NCBI GenBank assembly: GCA_036850595.1
Contig: CM072156.1
Coordinates: forward strand, 7,433,441-7,497,440
DNA from: Rhyacichthys aspro
Taxonomy: Eukaryota > Chordata > Actinopteri > Gobiiformes > Rhyacichthyidae
Direction: 5' to 3'
Length of the DNA: 64,000 bases
The translations under genes were made by a program, and so were the position numbers. This document shows, one piece after another, positions 11,986 through 24,840 of this stretch (the stretch's first letter is position 1; each line of letters starts with the position of its first letter). Below the pieces are notes generated by a model. It worked only from the letters and a program-made list of their open reading frames with translations. It had not been told where the DNA came from and made no database searches.

Positions 11986-12869
11986 TGTGGTAATGATAAA
12001 CAAATGGAGGACATCATTATGAAGTAGGGTAAACTTTAGAGAGGAGGAACTTATGTGGCTATAGAAGACTTATCAGAGTTTTAAAAAAAAGCAAAACTTT
12101 TATTTTTTATTAATTGAAAAAAAATATTTTTGTGTGCAACTATACTATTGCATCTTATCTTAATATGTATCTTAAAGTTGTGTTGATTTTGCATTGATGC
12201 TGTTAATATGCAGTCACTTATCGAGCATCTATTATTGTGTATATGGTACGCCATGTTAACGCTTTCTATCAATGACAGGCTCTTTTTCCAACATCACTTT
12301 AGGCAGCTGTACAATCCACTTTACCAGTAAGGTTTTTCACTCTATAATGTACTCAGTAAATGTGAGACAACAATTATGTATAATGGCAATTACTTCAACA
12401 GCAACAAGTATGGTCATATATTATTCTTAACAATGTCAGGTTTTCACTTCAGCTATTTAGTAAGGTCAAATGCACAAATATGATTCTCCCTTTATTTTCT
12501 CTTGCTTCATTTAATTAATGTTAAAAAAGAATCAATGGCTTGACATTGGGGTAAGAGTGTTTATTTGTTAAAGGACTGATAGCCATTTGCTGAAAATAAT
12601 ATGTGTCCTAAGTTATGTTTTAGGAAATGTACTCACAAAGTACATTGTCTCTTAGAATTTGATCAAGTTTGTCCTTGACATCATTTCATTTTGAGCTCTT
12701 AAAGAGACTTTTATTGCCATAAATGGATTTAAATCACTGACAATATTGCGTCCTAAATCATTTATGGAAATCTCACAATTATAAAATGTTGAACTTTTAG
12801 AAATTTAGCCTGAAATTCACTTCTATAGAAATCCAACTATTGTCCTTCAGACTCTTGGTTAAAAAATAA
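11986..12869. other. AT-rich non-coding stretch
   Basis: Strongly AT-rich with A/T homopolymers near 12080-12130. Nothing recognised. Confidence 0.5.
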
Positions 12870-13045
12870 ACCCTGCAGAGACTGGGTTATGTTACCACGG
12901 TAACACATTGAGATCAACTCGAAATTGAAAACCCAGTGTTTCTCTCTTTCCAGGTTTAACATACTCTGAGTTTGGACTGAACCTGCTTCTTGAAATAGCT
13001 CTTTGTCCCACTTCCTGTATAACGTTCCGTCCCGCGGCTCTGAAC
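12870..13045. mobile_element. MITE-like fragment with internal gttaccacggtaac
   Basis: This stretch contains a short palindrome gttaccacggtaac (about 12891-12904), then 'ctctgagtttggactgaacc' and 'tgcttcttgaaatagct', which resemble the interior and end of the same MITE-like group as the fragment at 11.93 kb. It is degenerate, without both termini or target-site duplication. Confidence 0.35.
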
Positions 13046-15169
13046 CCAAACAGACACCACATGTGGCGCTGGAGATCTTTCCTGTGTTTAACCTACTCCT
13101 TGTACAAGGTCTAGCTGTGAATTTCAGAACATGGTCTATTTGACTTTATAGGCCCGAGTTGGGAAGTTAATTCAATTTTGCAATATATGTTTATTTCACA
13201 GCAAATCCTGCAGATGAATTCCAGCTCCAAAAACGCGCCGGTCATAGCTTCTCTTCGGTCAAGTCCATATGGTCATGATTTATGCCCTGTCTGCTTTTTC
13301 ACGCTACAGTAATGCCATGAAATTTTTGAATAGACATATCTCCACAGTCTATGATTCCCCATGGCCTAAGCTTTTTAGTCAGTGATAAATTGGAAAAAAA
13401 AGATGGCGGATAAGATCTCTAAAGCTACAGTAAGGTGGCTTTTATTAAGCTGCAAAAAGATGAAGATCCTCTGTACTTTCACGGTTAAATGAACCCAGGG
13501 TTTGGAAGTTTGGTCCCACATGTTTATTCTCCCTCAAAAAAATTAATAAGCGTTTAGATCATGTTTCTCTTTTGCTATTCTTCTGTGGGAACCGTGCCCC
13601 CGTTGCAGCAGTCCACCTTATTCCTGGTTTGAATTAACTGGAAACATGTTTCCACCAGTGATAAGTATCAGAGAGGACAGGCCGCAAGATTACTTTGGAT
13701 CTTAGACCGGCTTCTTTTTATTTTTCATTTTGGACACGAGATAAGAAGAGGTTGAGCAAACACGCCACAGAAACCTGCCGCAAGCGGAAGGTCACATACC
13801 TGGGCGGGACCCCCACAATAAGACCAACCCTGCAAATGGTTCAGTCTCTACTTCATAGAATCAATTCAGGATTTGTTTTGGTTTGACATTAGACTCAGTT
13901 TGTATAGGCTACTAAGACATGCATGCTTCCTGATTCAATGGAAATGATCTAAGTCTATATCATCTTGATGAATGTCAAGGATGCATTACGCTGGTAAAGT
14001 GGCATATTGAAATCATTTAATAGTGCTCTAAATGCTAAAAGCTTTGAACTTTTCTGCCCAGACTGCTGTGGTTAATGGTGCATAATGAAATCGTAGAGCT
14101 CAGTGATTGACCACTGCAGAATATTATAATATAAGACCTGATATAAGATGGAAAATGGTCACATACTGTAGCCTTATGGAAGGCCTGAAATGTGCATGTG
14201 TTGATGAAGGCGTGAAGGAATTTTGTCAATAGAAACGTATCTTAAACACCTTTTTTGGATCTGATTAAGTTTGAATATAGAATAAGATCAGGGAAGTTTT
14301 AAGAAACATGGAGATGTTCTCATAATAAATATATGAGGAGACAAGAGTTTAATCAAGAGTTTAAGTTGCATTATTATTGGTCTGTTTCTGCCACTATTCT
14401 CTGTCTATTCTCCTTCCTCACTTCATATTTAAATAAAATTACATGATATAAAATTAGATCTGAAAGTAATTTCCCAGCTGTTCACATTGAACTGAGAGAA
14501 TGAGTTTACGGTGCTTAGTTTGCTGTGTCAGCCTTACAACAATTAAGGTGCCTTCTTCTTTTTGAGGAACAACTGCAACAGAGTTGTTTATCGACAGTTT
14601 TTTCAGTCACAATAACAGTCATCTGATTTGGACAGTCAGGCTTTATAATTAAAACTGATCCTTTGTCAAACCTTCAAAAGTGAACCTTCACAAAATGCTG
14701 CCAAACTGAATAATATAGGCCATGTTTAATTCATATTTGTTTAGTTCATATTTAAAATTGCACCTTAATAACACACAAACAAACAAAAATGGAAAAAAAT
14801 TGGAAAAACAGAAAATTGTGTCAAGGCAGTTTTGTCCAGCGACCAAACACAAGCCATGCCTGTCCCACAGTTAGATTCTGTTTTAGCTTTTCATGCTATA
14901 ATATTCTGCACTAGTGTGAATACTTCTTTAAAAATACTTAGATATTAACCTTTAAAATGATACCATATTAGTGCAGACACAGGGCTTATTAAAAAAGATA
15001 TATTCTCTGTTTGGAGGGTAACCAGATATACATTATAAACACTATTATTGTTGCTTTTTACAGTGTTGAAAACATCTGCAACTCTTATTTCAAATTCTGA
15101 ATGTAAAATTACACACTAAATTTCAGGATTGCACTGCGCTTTATTGATTACAGCTAAAACAAAGTCAGT
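13046..15169. other. Non-coding stretch with one weak candidate block
   Basis: Mostly AT-rich. The part at 13540-13850 is of more even composition and has a minus-strand gtatgt donor at about 13797 beside a 35-base open segment, but the acceptor is weak. A 'taaagctacagtaag' at about 13420 recalls the flank of repeat family B. Nothing else recognised. Confidence 0.45.
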
Positions 15170-15600
15170 TAAACGAGCAGACATCGAGACAGAGGCCAGA
15201 GCTCGTAAATCCTGACATGTTATCATCACCAGAGCTGGTTGGTATGAGCGGGTCGTGTTGCGTGTCGGCCGCGCAGGTGAGGATTCAGCTGTTTTACATC
15301 ACTGATAATGAGATGCTCCTCTGACCCCTGCCGTCGCTTCTCGTCTCAGTTTGATCGATGAGACTCTCCCTTTGACCCTTATCTGCCGTTGGCCTTTGCG
15401 TTACGGCGTACATCTGGAACAGAGATCAGGGCTTTTCGCATTGGCGTTCCCGATGAGGACGTGACCAGACTGGATTGCTCGCCGTCTTACTGCCAAGCCA
15501 CCAAAGTTGCTCACTTCCTCCACAAGTTTCCATCAGGGGAAAAACAGCCTCTGATGTCTGACATGTCATGGTTTGGTGATGTATGAGCGCTGAGACAGGG
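15170..15600. promoter_or_regulatory. CpG-rich candidate regulatory or promoter block
   Basis: By eye about 23 CpGs fall in roughly 310 bases (15180-15500), near the number expected without depletion, while the flanks are strongly depleted. A donor-like cag|gtgagg lies at 15274-15282 on the + strand. The 65-codon + frame at 15389-15586 shows no domain. It could be an unmethylated enhancer, a promoter with a non-coding first exon, or part of a conserved element. Confidence 0.37.
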
Positions 15601-15777
15601 ACCTGAGATATATCAATGTACTATTTGTGTTTTTCTCTTTATCTCACATTGTTGATGTCCCCAAACAATAAAACAAGAACAGTTTTCGAGACAACTATTA
15701 AGCTGGAGAAGATAACATTACATTTTATATCCACCTTGGGTTTTTGTGTAAATCTACCGAGACATTACTTGTTGACA

Positions 15778-15895
15778 GAAGTAGGTAGAGTATCCAAAAT
15801 CTACAGTAGGGTAGTCTAAAAAAAAAAAAAAAGAAGTGTTACCAGAAGTATTACTTAAAGACGCAATACAATGAAAATACTCTGATAGGTGCGTG
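15778..15895 (+). repeat. Degenerate fish dispersed repeat (gtaggtagagta type) with poly-A
   Basis: The sequence gaagtaggtagagtatcc, an A15 run (15818-15832) and then 'agtattacttaaag' resemble the widespread fish repeat that reads 'gaagtgggtagagtagcc ... aagtaaaagta'. Highly eroded; termini are not defined. The 15-A run itself is certain. Confidence 0.4.
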
Positions 15896-15949
15896 ACATT
15901 TGACTCCTGAGATTAAAGTTCAGGTATCAAGAAAGATTAACTAGTTTAA

Positions 15950-16180
15950 TCTGCATCAACGTGGGACGGCAAAGGGCTCAGAAGAAGAGGATGACGGCCT
16001 TTGACCAATTCTATTTTGGCTCGGCGCAGTAGGAGGCCCCTTTTTGCTTCGGGCCAGCTGGGTGTAGATATCAGTAATTAGCTCTCCAGGAATAAGAGCA
16101 CATGTAATCACTATATTCATCCTCCACCCAATGCCCGCCGGCTTAAACACTCCCTGCGCTGAAAGTCCTCTGTTCTGTTT
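15950..16180. promoter_or_regulatory. Candidate conserved non-coding element
   Basis: A compact block of even composition with CpGs, a TCF/LEF-like cctttgacc near 15999, and a homeodomain core taatta at 16075-16080. The minus frame at 15956-16150 is open but has no domain and no splice borders. Confidence 0.36.
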
Positions 16181-17534
16181 TTGTAATAAACCCTAATTTG
16201 TTGTTGTGCCTCGTTAAAATTCAAATAAAACGCTCAATATTTTGTTCTTGGAAAATAAAGAGGTGCTCAGTGTGTAGCATGTTGGATGTGGGTATGTGTC
16301 GTAAAAAACAGAGCTGCATGTGATTAGAGCTTTATAGGTTGGTTGTGCAAAACGTTATTGGTCTTTAGTTTTTACCTTTGTGTGTTTTCAGATGCGAGAC
16401 TCCATGATCTCATATTGAGAGCACGTACATATGTTAAAGTTGTCTGCAGTAATGATCTCGCATGCACAGTCAGCCCCCAGTATAAAAGTAGTCAGTGTTT
16501 TGGCAACCCAGCTTTCACATTCACTTAAAGGGTTTAAATCCAACTTTAAATGATTTATGAATTAGTATAGACATTCCCAAATGAGTGAAATCCAATATGG
16601 TTCCACTTCTAATGTTGCTAAAGCACGTGGGAACTCCAATCATGCCTGTTGACCAATACATAGACCATTTTACAAGCATTACTATCAAAAAGACGCATTT
16701 TGGCAGCAGCAGTAGCAGTCTTACCCATTCATTTATGAGAGCATGCAAATTAATAACAAAAAAATGAAGGTCTCACACTAAGTGCCACCTCAGGAAGAAC
16801 TGTCCCATCTTTATGGCAGGAAAATACAGAGATATAACCTTATTAAAGTACTGTACAACTAAATTATGCTCTATTTGACTCCATTCTGTTGATAAGATTG
16901 CCTTTTGAAGTCACAACTGAAGTTTTGAACTGAAATATTTTTACCTCAGATTCCTCAAAATAAAAACACACAAGTTTAGGCAAGCATAGTTAAAAAATAA
17001 ATAGGCTTATATTTTCTGATATTCATATTCAAATGGTTAATTTATCTTAAAAATATATACATTTGTCTGTATAATTTGATAAATAAATGCTAAAAATCTA
17101 TTTTTGCACAGCTCTATGGCCTATGAATGTGTATCTTGAGGTATGTTTTGAGATGTTAAAGACATGATTTGTGTAAAACTAGGTCACATTATCTGCCATT
17201 TTTAATGTTCATATGTATTGGTTGCCTATTACAGTTTATAAAAAAAACAGACTTTGAAAATTTAGAGTGGTCTGCTCAACTTCTGCTGCCAAACCCTGCA
17301 CACAAAACTCTCTCCAGCCTGTGCAGCTCTTTAAGAATGCATCACACATTGATATTTAATATGCACCCCACATATAGTATTCATGGAGCAGATCACTTCA
17401 TTAATCTTCTGTCACAAGGTTTAAAAGAAGTAATCGGAGTTAATTATGGACAATTAAAAATGCAAAGAAATGATCATATTAAAGATACTTTCTAATTTCT
17501 CAACCAATTAAGCTACATCTCTGGACAGTGAATA
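16181..17534. other. AT-rich non-coding stretch
   Basis: Mostly AT-rich, very A/T-rich at 16980-17110. A 108-codon + frame at 17169-17495 has no domain. Nothing recognised. Confidence 0.5.
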
Positions 17535-17760
17535 TTTGTTAGTTGTTGCCATACGTCGAGCCGACTGCTGGATGCCGACGGCCTCTTTCAACATAATGAA
17601 ACATCCACATGTTCGGCTGATTTGCGTTTATTGCGCTCGCTAAAGGGGCTCGAATTTCAGTGTTGCGTGAAATATAATAAACACTGAATGAAATTACGAG
17701 ACCACAGCAAAACCCGAGCACAGCACCAGTCAGTCATTCTTTCACTCCATCTGCTTCTCA
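17535..17760. promoter_or_regulatory. CpG-retaining candidate conserved element
   Basis: Around a dozen CpGs sit in about 120 bases (17550-17670), in an otherwise CpG-poor neighbourhood, with no repeat character. The AT-rich tract gcgtttattgcgctcgc is embedded in it. Likely a regulatory element by texture. Confidence 0.37.
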
Positions 17761-18184
17761 CCAGCCGCTGTATATGCATTTCCAATTAAACATACAGAAT
17801 CAAGTAGACTCATTTGTAGCTGGTGGGAATGACAAAGGAGTGACTGTAATGACGGTGATATGAAGTCATGAAAGCAATTAAGCTTGCACTTGCTGTAAAT
17901 AGTAATTGAAAAAAAGATCTCATCGTAGCCGTAGCGGAGAGTAGGTTCAGCACAAGCTACTTCTTTAAATAAAAATCTGTTTGCCAACTTTGTTCTGACA
18001 AGCCGCTCAATAAGCACTTCAAAATAAGTGGCCATGCAGATTTGGTATTGACTCCAATCTCTGACCAGTCTTTTAGTGGTTTCTCCGAAATTGACTTTCA
18101 CTCCACACTTTTCAATGGTGTGCTAACGCTAACGGGAACCCCAGTCAATTACACCAGTTACTGTATGTTCCTAATTACTTTATT
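17761..18184. other. Non-coding stretch of intermediate texture
   Basis: A 119-codon minus frame at 17742-18101 is open here, but I recognise no domain and see no splice pair. It joins two candidate regulatory blocks and may be part of the same element. Confidence 0.4.
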
Positions 18185-18760
18185 TTGAACAGACTTTGCC
18201 TACAGTCTGCACTTTTGTTCAGCCCATGGAGAATGTGTGTGTGGCATAATGCATTCTGCCCTGAGTGTGGTCGCTGCATGTATGGAACTGTGTCTCTTTG
18301 TGTCGGTGTGAATGTGGGAGACAGAAGCTGTGTGCGGAGTCGAGGGGGTATGATTTATAGTGCTCCGCAGGTTATAACTCATTTCAAACTGAATTTCCTG
18401 CCTGTGCGATTGCATCCCTCCATAATGCCCTTGACAGAATGGAAAGCACAGCCGATGTTCCATGTCTAAAGATAGACATTTTTGGGTGTGACTTTAGAAT
18501 CGGTGCCCATAAATTACCCCCCTTTACAAGACGAGAAGTCGATTGTCCCGCGAAGACCCAAACAGATGCTGTTCATCCATTGCACAAATTGTCTGCAAAT
18601 AGTTCTGGTCATTAGTGGATAATATACCAGCAAAATTATTTATGGATCAAAAATAGGGAGATGGCATGATGGCCCATTGACCTGAGACGCAATGGCTGCT
18701 TAGTTATGCCCTTAGTCGTGTAATAGTTTTAACAGAGGCCAGTCAACAGGTTCTGAAACG
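18185..18760. promoter_or_regulatory. Candidate conserved non-coding element
   Basis: Even-composition, repeat-free block with overlapping open frames on both strands (94 codons +, 87 codons -), as expected of sequence with few stops. Motifs include ccataaatta near 18508 and a tgacct half site at about 18679. No exon borders. Confidence 0.36.
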
Positions 18761-21199
18761 GAAAACAATGAGGTAGAAAAATGGTTATGAGATGGCATGA
18801 GAACTGTGAAGAATTTATGCCCATTCCCAGCAGCCAATTGTAGAAAAACATACTATTTATTATATGTATATATTGTATTGTTTATGACCAGAAAGCTATA
18901 GCAAAGGAGAAAGACGGCTTCTTTTAACTACCATTTAAAAAGTCATAAAATATGAACATAAAACATCTTCAGTTATATTTTGCGTTTATTTGAATGTGCA
19001 TACCTTTCTGAGTGTTTTGCACAATTACTGCTGGATTTTGAAATGAAAAGAGGGAACATTAGAAAGATAAACAGTCTTTTTCAAAAGGCTTTACAACAAT
19101 AGAGTGATTATTATGATTGTGATAAAGATTATGGCAAACCCTTTAGAAACACTCAAACTCATGCTTTTGCTTAACTTTACAACCTTCATGTGATCAAACC
19201 ATTATCACTGATTTTATGATTAGGGTCTTTCCCAAGCCACTCACTTAACAGAACATTCTACTACTGCCTCTGCAGGGCTTTATTATAATCTATTTGCTAC
19301 AAAATCTCACGCTTTGCACTTTTTGACTTGTTTAGTGCGTTGCTTGTAAAAAGTTAACAAGTGTCTTAACAAATGTGGTTCACAGCCTGCACTTCATTTG
19401 GATGTCTGCATGGAATAACTCAGCCTTAAAAGCCTATTAGTGAATTAACATACCTGTTTTTGTGTGTTTTTAAAACTTTATTCCCAAGTATGATGCGCAT
19501 TTTCAACCACACACAAACTTCCACAGGCCAAAAGTAAGGGAATAGGGCACTCAGTGAATCAGCAGTATGTCTAATTTCTCTGCACATTACCGAGAAGACA
19601 GGCTTGCAAGACTCTAAATGTAAGGCCTAATGCCCTCATATTGATTTTCCCTCCTTTAAATTGTACCTTATTTATGGTTATACTGTACCATTTATTTTTT
19701 TTAGAAGGAAAGGAACAAGTTGAGAAGCAACAAGCAAACAAGCAGACAGACCGACCGACAGGCAGCTTGTGCAGAGCAGCAGCAGGTGGAGAGACAATAA
19801 GGAAGACAAACAGCTGCAGGCGATTCACAGAAACACGGGACGAGCTTCAGTCTCGTCTTTATAATAAGATATGCTCACTTCCTTAACGCACTCCCCACTG
19901 CAAGAGCTGCCATTCTTCCATCTTCCATTTAGCTTAGGGAACACATAACCCATGCCTTGCTTCTCTAAGTCTTTATGATTAAGGCTTGATGGTATCTTAC
20001 ATCTCAGTAATAAGTCTGTCATAATGGCTTGTTTTTCTCTGGCTTTTATTAAAGAAAACCGTAGTGTAGTGTTGTCTTCCTGTTTTCTGAAGAAGCTTGT
20101 TTTTCTCTCTGATGTGTTGCCTCTATCAAAACTACATTTGTCTGTCAAAGCTTGACAAGCTTCCTCGGAACATTAACCCTTCTCTTCGTTCTGGGAAATG
20201 TCCCTCTAAAATGTTGATGGGTTCTTTTATGTTTGTTGTGGGCTAGAAAAGACTGACATTGGAGTTTTAAGAAATGTTGTAACTGAAAAGCCAAAAAAAA
20301 GTTTAAAATTGTAAACATTTTTCAACATCACATCTCAAAAATTGTATCTGCTTTTTCTTAATCAACTTTGCATAACATTTGCATAACTTTTATTTGTATA
20401 TTTGCCAAAATAATACAGTGTGGGGAAAAAAAATGTTTCTGTAAACTGTTGAAAAGCAAATACACTGTGACAGAGACTCAGTGTTTACAATAGATTTGGA
20501 AGAAGCCTAAAAAAATGTAAACTGCAAAAAAATAAATAAATAAATGCAAAGCTTGATGAAAGGCTGTTTTTTTTTCCAAATTGGCATACATTTCTGCAAA
20601 AACAAAATTGCAAAGCTAGGGTAGGACTGGATAAAAACAAGTTGCCAGAGGTGCATTTATTTCTGAAATTGGAAGTAAAATAAAATGGCTTGAATTGAAT
20701 GCCTTACTCAAAAGCTGCAAGTAAAAGAAATGTCAGTACTTTCCCAAATGTTTAAATCCTGAGAATATGTGTTGCAACAGTTCATCCAGGAATCCCTTTT
20801 TTATTTCAGAGTCACAAGATTGTCTTCAGCACTGACCCCATTGTGATGAACTGAAATTTTCTCTCTAGAAGATGCTGCACTGCGATATCCAACACTCCTG
20901 ACCTTTCCCCACAATCTGCAGTATACAGACATCAGAGTGAAACAGAAACATGGAGCTGAAAACCATTTTACTGCAGCTAAAAACTGCTGTATGTATCATA
21001 AAGATAAAAAAATACGATGAAAAAAATATGGGGATAGCTTATCGGAGAGGAGTGTACAATGCCAAGTGTGCACATGTTGTGTATTTTCCACTGTACGAGT
21101 CAGTCTGTCTGTATGGGAGGAATGGTTACAAAGCGGCCTAAAACAACATTTAGTGTAAGTTTGAGTGACCCCTGAAAGCTTGTGTGAGGTCATGTAATA
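18761..21199. other. Non-coding stretch
   Basis: Long AT-rich stretch. An (AAAT)n run lies at 20525-20545 and A/T homopolymers are frequent from 20290 to 20600. The 107-codon minus frame at 19825-20148 and the others have no domain. No element recognised. Confidence 0.5.
20525..20545 (+). repeat. Short (AAAT)n microsatellite
   Basis: A7 followed by three to four AAAT units. Confidence 0.85.
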
Positions 21200-23819
21200 T
21201 TTGGACAGCCTAGTCCAATTTAGCCAGTCATATCTCCATCTGTGTTGCCCTGTATTTACCTCGAATGGGAATTGAAAAGTGAGGTAGGCCAGCTGCATGC
21301 ATTTAGAGGTATGGCAGTGGAAGACAGAGGCAGTACCTGACTCCCTCTGCGTTGGCCTTGTTACTGTGCCAGTTTGTTTCCTCTATTCACCATGCGTCGT
21401 GTCAAACAGTGCACCTCCTGTCTCGGTGAATGTCTGGCACCCTCAGCGGGTTGATTCATTACCTGAAGCCTGGTCGGTGAGGGCTTCAACTTTGATACAG
21501 TGGAAAAAGTTCTAATGTAAATAAACATACATTTGAGCTTTTTTGCATAACAGCTGGAAACCTGTTGACATAACTGTTCGATCCAATCAGTGGCAGTGGC
21601 CGCACTCTGAACGGTGAAGGTAAATTAAAGTCAGGGTGACTTGACTTCTCAGACTGTCACAAAGAAAAGAAAACACTACTTCACTGCACAAATGATTGGA
21701 AATTATGTGTTTCCAAGTGTCTTTTCTAATGTTTATGTATCAGTTAATTTAAAACTTGTCACAATATATGAACAATTTTACAGATACAATGTTTTTATTG
21801 AACAGGTCACGGATAAAAATGGTTCTTTCCTTAGTTTTAGGACTAGATTACTGTACATTTACTCTTGCTCCAAAAGCCCTAATGTCTCACTTCTCAGAAT
21901 CATTGTGCAACACAAGCGCCTTTAGCTGAAGCCATTGACCACACACTGTTCCCTCACAATTATGAACAGAAGCTTATGGAGATACAAGTGGCATAGAGGC
22001 CAGAAATATTCACAAGTGAAAGTTCTAAATAAAGACTGGTAGAGGTGACAGCTGGAACAGAATGAATGCATACTTATGTTTATTATGTTATATTTCTTCT
22101 ACACAGCAATAATCACAAAACAGTGTTAAAATGAACCCAGAAGCACTACTTGCTGTACATCATAAGATATCTGTGCAGAGCACGAGTCACATGGCCATGT
22201 GTGTGTAAATAAGAAAGCACATAATATTGATATACATCAAATAAGCATGTTACAGCAACAGTGTAGATGGTCTAGTCTTGACACTTCCCAAGGTGCAGTG
22301 CGTGCCTGTGTAAATGCGCTAGATATTGAGTGATAATCCGTATGAACACCTTGTTTAAATGAATTACTTTAACTAAACAGGACAGTCATAGCTCGGCCGA
22401 AACATGAGCATAACATGTTAATGTACCTTCTCTGCATAGATCCAACATGATCCTGTCACATTGTGCTTCAGAACATGAAACAATTGTGAAAGTCATATGC
22501 AAGATATTTAGATAAATCCAACAGATGAGCAGTGTCCTTTTTTCAGTGTACTTTGCCTCTGTATTATACAGTATATTATCACAGATCCTCTTGTTAAAAC
22601 GTACTTGTACTACACACTACTGTATAATACTGTGGGAACACACAGGGAAAACTATTATACTAAGACTGGTGGTAATTTGACTCCATTGTACACACCACAT
22701 AAACGTCCACATTTGAGTGTTTTTTTACACTCTGGTCTTTAAAGGTCAACTTTTCAGAAGGTTCATGGATCTGCTGAGCGAAGGTGTCAAAGTATTTTCT
22801 CTACAATTGTATATTTACACAGTTGTGAAATGAAAGACATTTTTTGACCTGTGGCGTCACACACAATAAAGAAAGTTTGTGCTCTACATGACACAGGCTT
22901 TACTAACTCACCAAATAATGACAACACAAGGCAAACAAATCTGGCCAACAGACACTGAGGCTGACACCCAAGGTTTGTAGCACTGCTCTGCAGCTGCTGC
23001 TCCACACTTCATCCACGAATCCCACCTCCATCGGAAATCAGCAAAAGGTTTGTATTTTAATGTTTTGTGGATGAACATTTGGTACACACATCATTTATGT
23101 GACAATGGACAAAATTAACTGGAAACTAGATGTCAAACCCCATCATAAACTGTGCAGCTGAAAGGCCAAAAAACTGAAAATGGAAATCATGAATGAAATT
23201 ATGCACATGAACAAAATTCAGGCACCACATCCACCATGTCAGCCAGGCTTGAGGAGAAACCCATCTACTTCTGTGTTTCCATGGCAAAAACGGAAAATTC
23301 CTAGAAGTTGCATCCTCGTCTGGATGGTCTCTGATTACCCAGGTTTCTTGAGGGACTGTATATCGTACACAGTGCCAGTCATAGGCACCATTACTGTTAT
23401 AGAAATGAACATTTTTCAAATAAGTTTCTTTTCCTTCAAAGTAACACTAAGCAAATATTTAACCAAAAAATACATAGCTTCAAAATCATTTTGATTGTTC
23501 ACTGATATGAAAAAAGAACAATAGACAGTGTGCCCAGCTCACCAGATGCTGCATTATGTAATTCTGAGTGACACATACAGTAGCTCGCCAGATCAACACA
23601 GCTCTCCAAACATCTGATATAAAAGCTACGTATTGAGACGGAACAGATCCATTTCATTTTGCAGCAGTGCATTGGAAGTCAGTCACTCGGTACAAATCTT
23701 GAAATGTCACATAGTGTTGCTTTAATTGTGTTTGAGTTGAGTGTTTAATAAAAGAAAGGTTTTGTATAGGAGTTTTTCCAGTGTGAGTGTGTGTATGAGA
23801 GTGTTTAAGTGAAGGCCAT
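21200..23819. other. Non-coding stretch holding one long inverted repeat
   Basis: No gene recognised. The perfect inverted repeat at 22561-22630 is listed separately. The overlapping 97-codon minus and 104-codon + frames at 23126-23494 occupy the same DNA and neither shows a domain. Confidence 0.5.
22561..22630. repeat. Perfect 13-bp inverted repeat with 44-base loop
   Basis: gtattatacagta (22561-22573) is the exact reverse complement of tactgtataatac (22618-22630). The pairing does not extend on either side. The 70-base span is shorter than a usual MITE. It may be a chance AT-rich hairpin or a decayed element; no target-site duplication is visible. Confidence 0.8.
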
Positions 23820-24360
23820 TTCCAGGGGCAGTGTGACATTTCTGCTGAGTAGTGGTCACCCGCCGCGGTCACCATGACGTACATGTGACAGAAATGCTGA
23901 CCCTGTCGGTCCATCTAACCGCCGCTCTGCTGACACGTCACTTTGTGCAGGTTTCTGTGCAAATTCAAGTCCCACGTCTCCAGAGTTCATTAACCTCATC
24001 ATGTATGTTCAGCCAGCGAGCAGGAACAACACAGCTCCACACCGTTACAACACGTCCTGCTGTAAACTTCACCCTCCAAATCTTTCCTACTTAAAACGCT
24101 TCCACCAGAACTGTTTGGCCGCTCCCAGAAAATCTGTGTGAATCTCACAAAAAGAAGGCTAATTCATCTGTGCAGCCTCCACCCTGTACTGAATATTAAT
24201 CAGAGAATGTTCCCAGTATCAAGCTGGCATCCAATCCCAACAGATGATGGATGGAGCACCAACTGGGCTATCTCTCCTCCCGCTCCGCCCGCACACCGCC
24301 TCATTCAGATACAGCCAAATGATTTATATTTGGACTGCCTCCTCTTCTCTGTCTTCTAAC
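23820..24360. promoter_or_regulatory. Candidate conserved non-coding element
   Basis: Even-composition block. The heptamer ggtcacc occurs twice 13 bases apart (23854-23860 and 23867-23873) around cgccgc, followed by catgacgt and, farther on, acacgtcac. The AT-rich tract 'gaatattaatcagag' near 24189 is homeodomain-like. No repeat or exon recognised. Confidence 0.34.
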
Positions 24361-24699
24361 TTTTGATTGTCTTTTTTGGCACTTTATATATTCTTTCTAA
24401 AAGGTTGGGCAATTTTGGCTGTCCAACCAATTTGCTGTGTGGGCTTTATTTTGTTTTGAATCCTGCTTGTTATGCATCACAAAGGAAGTTCTGCTCTGTT
24501 TGTTGATTATGTAATAAAAGATATGAATATAACTCCATAGAGTTGTTTTTAGCTTATTACATTATTGCTATTTTAAAGGTGCCTTGTATAAAGTATTGTA
24601 GTTATTAATGTATTTATTCATGATTTATGACTGCTCAATAGTGTTATTGTACAGTGCTACCAGTAAATGTATTAATTGAACTCTGTTTCCACGAGACTT
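24361..24699. other. AT-rich non-coding stretch
   Basis: Nothing recognised. Confidence 0.5.
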
Positions 24700-24840
24700 G
24701 TTTAAAGACATGGTATGTCCCTGCCGACCTGCTGTAGGTGCTCACAGGTGTTGTCAAACCACACGAACCAAGAACAAATCACAGTCAAGAACGAGTCAAG
24801 CCCAAGACAAGGTGAGACTGACTCCCAAACAAAACCCATG
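24700..24840 (+). repeat. Dispersed repeat family A, copy 1, joined to a second repeat
   Basis: The 24714-24752 segment (atgtccctgc ... ggtgctcacagg) matches parts of the copies at 34.44 and 48.38 kb. Directly after it, 24770-24840 is built of 'cagtcaagaac / gagtcaagcccaagac' phrases, which recall a fish repeat rich in 'agtcaagacc'. A related phrase occurs at 51.8 kb (minus). The family names are not known to me. Confidence 0.5.
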
